NCBI RefSeq assembly: GCF_900996245.1 | Contig: NZ_CAAJGK010000048.1 | Coordinates: 44,774-108,773 of the forward strand | Direction: 5' to 3' | DNA length: 64,000 bases | Source of the DNA: Paraburkholderia sp. BCC1886 | Lineage (GTDB): Bacteria; Pseudomonadota; Gammaproteobacteria; Burkholderiales; Burkholderiaceae | In this document: positions 52,868-64,000 of the stretch, in pieces | Layout: each line of letters starts with the position of its first letter | Position numbering within the stretch: the first letter of the stretch is position 1 | The notes under the pieces: generated by a model | The model's input: only the letters and a program-made list of their open reading frames with translations | The model's database searches: none | Told to the model about the DNA's origin: nothing | Made by a program: the position numbers and the translations under genes

Positions 52868-53023
52868 GTGAGGCGGATTGTGTGGTTGGGGGTGGCGGGC
52901 GCGGTGCTGGCGGTGATGTTGAGCGGATGCGCTGGGTTGGCCGGCAAGCCGGCAAGTAGTGCTAGTACTGCGGACAACTGCGTTGGGCCTGTTAGTTTTT
53001 GTGATGTTTATTTTGGGTCTTGA
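52868..53023 (+). CDS. 51-residue lipoprotein with a GTG start
   Basis: GGAGG at 52855-52859 lies eight bases before GTG 52868, which begins VRRIVWLGVAGAVLAVMLSGC, a lipoprotein signal peptide with lipobox LSGC near residue 21. The mature part of about 31 residues is Ala/Ser-rich and ends with CVGPVSFCDVYFGS, containing two further Cys. An ATG at 52838 in the same frame would give a longer signal segment but overlaps the upstream gene. The family is unknown. The end of the gene, about 52980-53023, already has the G/T-rich composition of the flank of repeat copy 3. Confidence 0.6.
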   Translation: MRRIVWLGVAGAVLAVMLSGCAGLAGKPASSASTADNCVGPVSFCDVYFGS

Positions 53024-53050
53024 GGTTGGTACGTTTTTTTTTGGGTTTGG

Positions 53051-53587
53051 TTGGCCTTTCCTTGCTTTCTTAGTGGTCTATTAGCGTTCCCCCTGTGCGG
53101 GGGGGCACTTACTTCTCTTTGCCGCCGCAAAGAGAAGTAAGCAAGAGAAAGCGGCTCACACCGCTAATTCTTAAGCGGGTCCCGCGCGCGGTTTCTGGTA
53201 GTGGTGCATCTGGAATCCGTTCCCTCGCACATTCCGCTCTTGTGACAAGGCAGTCATTCTTCCGGCGGCGCTTCGCGCGCCCCCGGGTCGTTCTTGGAAC
53301 CCTCGTTTTTTTTGCCTTCCGTTGTTTACCCATCCGCGACGCACGCAGTGCGGAGTGGGAGCTGATGAGTGCTTTGTCACTAACGTCAAATGCGCGAGGG
53401 CACGGATTCCAGATGCACCACTACCAAGGAAATGCTGCGGTTCCCGCTTAAGAGTTAGCGGTGTGAGCCGCTTTCTCTTGCTTACTTCTCTTTGCGGCGG
53501 CAAAGAGAAGTAAGTGCCCCCCGCACAGGGGGAACGCTAATAGACCACTAACAAAGCAAGGAAAGGCCAAAAAAGCCAGTGCAACGA
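53051..53587. repeat. dispersed palindromic intergenic element, copy 3 (core forward)
   Basis: This copy spans from 28 bases after the small lipoprotein stop to six bases before the stop of the convergent regulator gene. Both arms carry the CTTACTTCTCTTTGC type of hairpin (53108-53141 and 53481-53514), each a perfect 15-bp stem. The core is in the same direction as copy 1 (GTGACAAGGCAGTCATTC first) but differs in length near 53295-53310. The TTGGCCTTTCCTTG outer sequence is present at both ends; the outermost GTTGCACTGGC is present only at the right end. Confidence 0.85.
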
Positions 53588-53593
53588 TAAACA

Positions 53594-54277
53594 TCAAACT
53601 TCAACCACCACCTGATACCCAAACCGACTAACAGTCTCAATCCTAACCACACTAACCTTAGCGGCAATCTTCCGCCGCAACCTCGAAACAACAAGATTGA
53701 CACTAGCCGGATCGACATCTTCCTTCTCGGGCCACGCATACCGAATCAACTGTTCTCTCGCCACCGGCGCATTAACCTGCTTCAACAGGCACTCGAGCAA
53801 AAGAAACTCCCGCCGCGTAACGGCAACCCGCCGCACACCGACAACGAGCTCGCGAGTCCCACCATCGAGCGAAGGCAAATCAAAAACAGCAGCGCCCGCA
53901 GCCCCCACCCCCCCCTTGTTCCGCTGCAACGCCAACAACCTCTCATGCATTTCGATAAACGAATAAGGCTGACAAAAACACGCATCGGCACCAGCCCTCA
54001 ACACCCTCGTCCGGTCCTGCGCATTAGCAGCCCCCAACACGACGACGATCGACGCCCCTCGCGTCACATCGGCCAGCTCGGTAACGAACCCCTGCAATTC
54101 CGAATAAAGCCCCGCCTCGATCACCATCAGAACGATCGCATCGAAAGGCTCCTGCGAAGCCAGAAACAATCCGTCCCGCAAATCGTCGGCCCGCTGCAAA
54201 CTATGCGCGCTCTCCTGCAACGCTTTGAACAACCATGCCGCCTCCGGATGAGAAGGCCCTACGAACAGGACACGCAT
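53594..54277 (-). CDS. OmpR-type DNA-binding regulator with a degenerate receiver domain
   Basis: The 227-residue product has a receiver-like N-terminal domain and a C-terminal OmpR winged helix (about 140-225: VTRREFLLLECLLKQVNAPVAREQLIRYAWP, then SVNLVVSRLRRKIAAK and IETVSRFGYQVVVEV). Receiver chemistry is absent: the acidic pocket reads VGPSHPE, the phospho-acceptor position (51) is Met in DAIVLMVIEAG, the Thr/Ser switch is Gly82, and the Lys of KPF is Gln (QPY). It cannot be switched by phosphorylation in the usual way and may be controlled by another signal or by dimerisation with a partner. It lies 34 bases downstream of the histidine kinase gene, apparently in one operon. Confidence 0.85.
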   Translation of the reverse strand: MRVLFVGPSHPEAAWLFKALQESAHSLQRADDLRDGLFLASQEPFDAIVLMVIEAGLYSELQGFVTELADVTRGASIVVVLGAANAQDRTRVLRAGADACFCQPYSFIEMHERLLALQRNKGGVGAAGAAVFDLPSLDGGTRELVVGVRRVAVTRREFLLLECLLKQVNAPVAREQLIRYAWPEKEDVDPASVNLVVSRLRRKIAAKVSVVRIETVSRFGYQVVVEV

Positions 54278-54311
54278 TCACGCTCCTGAATAAACATGAA
54301 AGACCCAGGCG

Positions 54312-55712
54312 TCATGCCAGCGTCCTCGACCAGCATTCAATAGAAATCCGCGCACCAGGCTCCGCATTGCCAATCTTCATCGTGAAGTCGTGCACCCGCA
54401 TCACCGCCGACACAATGCTCAGCCCCAAACCCGAACCCGCAAGATGCCGCGTACTCTCGCCGCGGTAAAACCGCTGTAACACCGCATCGCGCTCAGCCAG
54501 CGCAATACCCGGCCCGTTATCGACGATATCCACCTGCGGGCCCGCCGCCGTCTGGATCAAGGTCATGCGCACGACGCCACCCTCCGGCGTGAACTTGATC
54601 GCGTTATCCATCAGGTTGCTCAACGCTTCGAACAGCAACGCGCGATCGCCGTGTATCGCATCGACAGGTTGCACGTCTACCACCACGCGAATCGCCCGGG
54701 TCTCGGCGAGCGGCTCGTATAGCTCGCCGACCTCCTGCACCAGCGTGTCCAGCAATACCTCGCCGAATCCGCCGCGCCGCTGCAAGGTGCCAATCTCGGA
54801 GATACGCAGCATCGCGCGAAACCGGTCGAGCAGCGCATCGGTCTCGGTACGGGCACGCTCGAGCAATTGCGACAACGCAGCATCGTCGAGTGCATCGGTA
54901 CGTTCGGCGGCGTGAGCCAGAAGCGTTCGCACATGCGCGAGCGGCGTGCGCAAATCGTGCGCAATACCGTCGCAAGCGCCCTTCACTTCGTGCATCAGCC
55001 GCTCGACTTCCGCGAGCATATGGTTCACCAGGTGCGCGAGCATATCCACTTCGTCGCGTCCGCCAATCGGCAACCGCTGCGCGAGATCGCCCTGCGCAAT
55101 ATGTTGCGTGACGCGGCGTATCGCCTTCAGACGACGCATCTGCCGCACGCTCAGCGCAAGTCCACCGGCCACGCCGGCAAGCAGGCAGATAATGCCGCCG
55201 CCAACCAGCGTATTGATGATGGTCTCGCGAATCCGCAGAATATGGGTGAGGTCGCGGCCCACCACCAGAATCGAACCGTCGTTGCGGCGCTCGGCCATCG
55301 CGCGCACTACCGGCGTCTGCTCGTTGCGGGCCAGCGAAAGCGTCAGGTCGAGCGTCTTGCCGGTGCGTGTGGTGGGTAGCCCGGTGGGATAGACCAGCAC
55401 GTCGCCTGCCAGAAACCGGCCTTGCGGCGTGAACAGGCCGTAGTAATTGGCATGCATGCGCTCATGCTCGATACGTCGGTGAATCGCGCCGGCGAGTTCG
55501 GAATCGGGCATCGAATCGAAGTAGATCAACTGCCAGTCCATCACCACGTCGATCTCGCGCTCCATGTCGCCGGTCAACGCGCAACCGATAATGCCGAGCA
55601 GCAGCATGACGGACAGCGAGAACACGACCGCATAGACCGACAGCAGACGGAAGGTGGTGGATTGCCAGCGCCGCCCGAGCGCGGACTGGGCCGGAAAAGT
55701 CATGTCCATCAA
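54312..55712 (-). CDS. sensor histidine kinase
   Basis: The 466-residue product has helix one (FRLLSVYAVVFSLSVMLLLGII, about 22-43), a periplasmic sensor region of about 115 residues, helix two (TLVGGGIICLLAGVAGGLALSV, about 165-186), and a HAMP segment. The H-box is GACDGIAHDLRTPLAHVRTLL with His near 257, the N-box is EALSNLMDNAIKFTP, and the G-boxes are VDNGPGIAL and GSGLGLSIV. It belongs to the QseC/PhoQ-like HisKA class. It follows the partner regulator gene by ten bases, and the receiver-degenerate regulator follows it; it is also a candidate partner for the orphan regulator at 44154. Confidence 0.92.
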   Translation of the reverse strand: MMDMTFPAQSALGRRWQSTTFRLLSVYAVVFSLSVMLLLGIIGCALTGDMEREIDVVMDWQLIYFDSMPDSELAGAIHRRIEHERMHANYYGLFTPQGRFLAGDVLVYPTGLPTTRTGKTLDLTLSLARNEQTPVVRAMAERRNDGSILVVGRDLTHILRIRETIINTLVGGGIICLLAGVAGGLALSVRQMRRLKAIRRVTQHIAQGDLAQRLPIGGRDEVDMLAHLVNHMLAEVERLMHEVKGACDGIAHDLRTPLAHVRTLLAHAAERTDALDDAALSQLLERARTETDALLDRFRAMLRISEIGTLQRRGGFGEVLLDTLVQEVGELYEPLAETRAIRVVVDVQPVDAIHGDRALLFEALSNLMDNAIKFTPEGGVVRMTLIQTAAGPQVDIVDNGPGIALAERDAVLQRFYRGESTRHLAGSGLGLSIVSAVMRVHDFTMKIGNAEPGARISIECWSRTLA

Positions 55713-55722
55713 CGGAGTCCGT

Positions 55723-56400
55723 TCATGCGAGGATATAGCCGGAGCCTCGCACGGTCTGAATCATCTGCGGGACGCCCGGCGGATCGACTTTCTTTCGCAA
55801 GCGTCCCATGTGAACGTCGATCAGATTGGTGCCGGGGTCGAAGTGATAACCCCACACCGCTTCGAACAGCATGGTGCGCGTAATGGTCTGGCCGGCGTGC
55901 CGCATCATGAATTCGAGCACGCGGTATTCGGTGGGCAACAGGGCAATCTCTTCGCCGTCGCGCTGCACCTTGCGCGAGATGAGATCGAGTTCCAGCGGGC
56001 CGACGCGCAAGTGAGTATCGAGTTGCGCGGCCGGCGCCTGGCTACGTCGCAACAGTACTTCGAGACGCGCCGCCATTTCTTCGGGATCGAAGGGCTTGGT
56101 GAGGTAGTCGTCACCGCCGGCGCGCAAGCCGCGCACCCGTTCGTCCACGTCGCCGAGCGCGCTCAGCATCAGAACCGGTGTTTGAATGCCGATGCTGCGG
56201 ATGGTGGTAAGGATGGTCAGGCCATCCATACCCGGCAGCATGCGGTCGAGTGTAATCACATCGTAATCGGTACTGATCGCGCGAGCCATGCCGTCGCGGC
56301 CGTTCGCCACCCAGTCGACCGTAAAACCCCGGCCTTCCAGTTCACCGACGATTTCACTCGCGGTTATTTCGTCATCTTCGATCGTGAGTACTCGCGACAT
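55723..56400 (-). CDS. OmpR-family response regulator paired with the kinase downstream
   Basis: From ATG 56398-56400 (MSRVLTIEDDEITASEI) the 225-residue product has acidic pocket EDD at 8-10, phospho-acceptor D52 in ITLDRMLPGMDG, Lys in YLTKPFD, and an OmpR winged helix with LLPTEYRVLEFMMRHAGQTITRTMLFEAVWGYHFDPGTNLIDVH. The upstream in-frame extension to 56481 is not receiver-like. It is a paralogue of the orphan regulator at 44154-44828. The cognate kinase follows ten bases downstream. An exported DUF4148 protein gene is divergent and may be one of its targets. Confidence 0.92.
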   Translation of the reverse strand: MSRVLTIEDDEITASEIVGELEGRGFTVDWVANGRDGMARAISTDYDVITLDRMLPGMDGLTILTTIRSIGIQTPVLMLSALGDVDERVRGLRAGGDDYLTKPFDPEEMAARLEVLLRRSQAPAAQLDTHLRVGPLELDLISRKVQRDGEEIALLPTEYRVLEFMMRHAGQTITRTMLFEAVWGYHFDPGTNLIDVHMGRLRKKVDPPGVPQMIQTVRGSGYILA

Positions 56401-56771
56401 GCTGGTTGCGTGCGCCACGAACCGCTCGACCGATGCAAGCGGCGGACGCGGCCGGTTATCTGGGAGGGAACATGATGCCATAGTCGGCTCGGGCGTTTTT
56501 GCATGAGCGTGCGATTCGACGGATGCCGCCGCTACGCCCGATGCCAGCCTGCAGGCTACGCGCGCACCCGTAGCGAAAGCCTTTCTGTTTCATGAACAAA
56601 TATTTAAGTTCGCCAACGCCGAAGCCTGCAAAAGGCCTTCGGGGTGAGTGCCTAAAGCAAGTTTCATCTTGCCGACGCCGCTGCGGTAAGCCCAGTCGTT
56701 TAGTGTGAGGTCATGTCGCCGTCGTTTTACGGCGCGACCCGATTCGACTCTTCCCGTGGAAGGAACACACC
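56401..56771. other. 371-bp gap between the divergent two-component operon and a DUF4148 gene
   Basis: The gap has one hairpin-forming stretch (CCGAAGCC paired loosely with GGCCTTCGG, about 56620-56645) and a comparatively AT-rich part near 56590-56615. AAGGAA just before 56772 is the ribosome-binding site of the right-hand gene. I see no further feature. Shared control of both units from here is plausible. Confidence 0.4.
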
Positions 56772-57149
56772 ATGAACACCGCAACGAAATCCCTGCTCGT
56801 CTCCCTGCTACTGATCGGCAGCGCTTCCGCCATGGCCGCGCCGCACCTCACGGCGGCGCAATGCAACGACTATCCGTTCAAGCGGACCCAAGGCGAAGTG
56901 ACGCACAAACAGTTGATGCGCGAATTGGGCGAACTCGAAGCCGCCGGCTACCAGCCCGCCGACGACGACGCCACCTATCCGGCCGACCTGCAAAAGGCGA
57001 AGCTGAAAGTGCAGGCCGAATATCGCGCGGACTGCCGGCCGGCCGCAACGCATACGTCGGCGAGCACAGTGCAAACGTCCGCGGGCACCGCGGCTGCCAC
57101 AGCTGCCGCATCTGCTCGACCCGCCGCCGTCAATCAACCGGCGGGTTGA
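56772..57149 (+). CDS. small exported DUF4148-family protein
   Basis: The 125-residue product starts with a signal peptide (MNTATKSLLVSLLLIGSASAMAA, cleavage near AMA). Mature residues 24-90 contain HLTAAQCNDYPFKRTQGEVTHKQLMRELGELEAAGYQP, the DUF4148 pattern (QLMRELGELEAAGY), with two Cys near residues 31 and 87. A low-complexity Ala/Thr/Ser tail of about 35 residues follows. Function is unknown; the location indicates the periplasm. It is divergent from the response regulator operon and converges with the tandem uvrA. Confidence 0.85.
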   Translation: MNTATKSLLVSLLLIGSASAMAAPHLTAAQCNDYPFKRTQGEVTHKQLMRELGELEAAGYQPADDDATYPADLQKAKLKVQAEYRADCRPAATHTSASTVQTSAGTAAATAAASARPAAVNQPAG

Positions 57150-57189
57150 GCTCGCGGAAGCACGGCTGATTCCGCTAAGGCCGCCGCGT

Positions 57190-63252
<6,063 letters not shown>

Positions 63253-63366
63253 TTTTTTCGACCGTCTGGATTGATTGAGCCACGTCGGACGGGCGCAGCG
63301 CGGCGCGTTGCTGGTTCGTGTGGCAGTGGGCGGCGGGTGGGACCGCCGGCTCGTAGCTGGATACTA

Positions 63367-63386
63367 TACTGTATGTTTGTACAGCT
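63367..63386. promoter_or_regulatory. LexA (SOS) box upstream of the tandem uvrA
   Basis: TACTGTATGTTTGTACAGCT contains a perfect CTGT-N8-ACAG core (63369-63384), matching the proteobacterial LexA consensus. It lies about 117 bases upstream of the predicted uvrA start, and TATAGT on the minus strand (63368-63363) overlaps it as a possible -10. The LexA binding pattern is well established; regulation here is inferred from position. Confidence 0.8.
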
Positions 63387-63445
63387 TTGGGTTGGGGGCT
63401 GCGCTGGGCTCTTGTGAGCAATGGGTGTGCCGAGGGCTGCTTTTT

Positions 63446-63875
63446 TTCGTTGCACTGGCTTTTTGGCCTTTGGCCTCTCCTTGATTTGTTAGTGGTCTAT
63501 TAGCGTTCCCCCTGTGCGGGGGGGCACCTACTTTTCTTTGCCGCCGCAAAGAAAAGTAGGCAAAAGAAAGCGGCTCACACCGCTAATTCTTAAGCGGGCC
63601 CCGCAGCATTTCCTTGGTAGTGGTGCATCTGGAATCCGGTCCCTCGCGCATTAAGCGGTAGTGACAAAGCACTCATCAGCGCCCACTCCGCACTGCGTGC
63701 GTCGCGGATGGGTACACCGCGGAAAGCGAAAAACCGAGGGGGGTAGAACGACGCGGGGGCGCGCGAAGCGCCGCCGGAAGAATGACTGCCTTGTCACAAG
63801 AGCGGAGTGCGCGGGAACACGGATTCCAGATGCACCACTACCAAAGAACCCGCGCGGGGCCCGCTTAATAGTTAG
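63446..63875. repeat. dispersed palindromic intergenic element, copy 4, right arm missing
   Basis: The left arm is complete, with outer TTCGTTGCACTGGC, GGCCTTTGGCC, the 15-bp-stem hairpin at 63527-63560 (CCTACTTTTCTTTGC type), and the GTAGTGGTGCATCTGGAATC repeat. The core runs as in copy 2. The sequence follows the family to the start of the right arm (CCGCTTAATAGTTAG, 63861-63875) and then switches abruptly to the insertion sequence. The rest of the right arm presumably lies beyond the insertion, outside the window. Confidence 0.85.
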
Positions 63876-64000
63876 GGAAGGTCTGCAAAAGTCCTGGCGT
63901 TGACGTAAGTGTGAACTATCCTGGAAGAGGGATAGTTAAGGGGAATGCTGATGACGCAACTGGGCCTTGGGTTGGACCTGTCAACGAAGCGCACGCGCAA
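63876..64000 (+). mobile_element. IS5-family insertion sequence, left end (continues beyond the window)
   Basis: The element begins GGAAGGTCTGC at 63876, the GGAAGG type of terminal inverted repeat usual for IS5. It is preceded by TTAG (63872-63875), which is CTAA on the other strand and fits the CTAR target preference of IS5. The interrupted sequence is repeat copy 4. A transposase frame starts at 63951. The right end and duplicate target lie outside the window. Confidence 0.8.
63951..64000 (+). CDS. IS5-family transposase, first 16 codons (runs off the right edge)
   Basis: ATG 63951, seven bases after AAGGGG, reads MTQLGLGLDLSTKRTR, the conserved opening of IS5-group transposases. An in-frame ATG at 63945 is too close to the ribosome-binding site. 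The DDE catalytic residues would be further on. It drives transposition of the insertion sequence that disrupts repeat copy 4. Confidence 0.8.
   Translation, partial: MTQLGLGLDLSTKRTR

Noticed and set aside
63661..63903. A basic open frame starting MTKHSSAPTPHC that recurs in the repeat elements (also 3012-3311 on the minus strand)
   Set aside because: It looks conserved only because the repeat is conserved. In copies 2 and 3 small insertions or deletions split it into two frames, it has no consistent ribosome-binding site, and its sequence is Arg-rich as expected of random high-GC DNA.

Overview
The window is high-GC DNA with the gene content and protein style of a Burkholderiales betaproteobacterium, most likely Burkholderia sensu lato or Paraburkholderia: DUF883 and DUF4148 proteins, a Gram-negative porin of the Burkholderia type, a hutHCUDIFG operon, many LysR regulators and a two-module UvrA. 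Assignment to a genus is inference from protein resemblance; no rRNA or tRNA was seen.

Layout. 1-3 kb: the start of one sigma-54 activator, two small membrane or envelope genes, and a complete NtrC-class response regulator. 3.5-7.2 kb: a patatin-like phospholipase with a BamE-like lipoprotein, and a four-domain rhodanese. 7.6-14.7 kb: a flavin-dependent oxidoreductase, the glycogen pair glgC-glgA, pdxY, two unassigned genes and a 45-residue exported His-rich peptide gene. 14.9-23.3 kb: a leftward histidine utilisation operon hutH-C-U-D-I-F-G with a palindromic operator in front of hutH. 23.3-29.6 kb: a LysR/epimerase divergent pair, a small membrane protein, a purine-type NCS2 permease, and a PRC-barrel-like lipoprotein overlapped by an MFS gene. 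30.2-38.8 kb: an MFS/M20 amidohydrolase module with a divergent LysR, a CusR/CusS-like two-component system, an ArgP-like/LysE-type export pair and a DUF523 gene. 39-44.8 kb: small and regulatory genes, an EamA exporter, an rfbC homologue, a GlxA-type regulator, and a LysR followed by an orphan response regulator. 45-51 kb: a tripartite RND efflux operon (pump, adaptor, outer-membrane factor), then a porin. 53.6-56.4 kb: a response regulator / histidine kinase / receiver-degenerate regulator triad. 57.2-63.3 kb: a 2020-residue tandem UvrA with a perfect CTGT-N8-ACAG LexA box upstream.

The most unusual feature is a family of four dispersed intergenic elements of about 540-590 bp (2948-3503, 29646-30231, 53051-53587, and 63446-63875, which is truncated). 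Each intact copy is a long imperfect palindrome. Each of its two arms carries a 15-bp-stem hairpin that shows compensatory changes between copies, and the centre is unique and asymmetric. The three complete copies fill the gap between convergent genes almost stop codon to stop codon. The + strand is visibly G/T-rich just left of the elements and A/C-rich just right of them, whichever strand the neighbouring gene uses. The fourth copy is cut by an IS5-family insertion whose first 125 bp close the window. I do not recognise this element family and regard it as the best candidate here for something undescribed.
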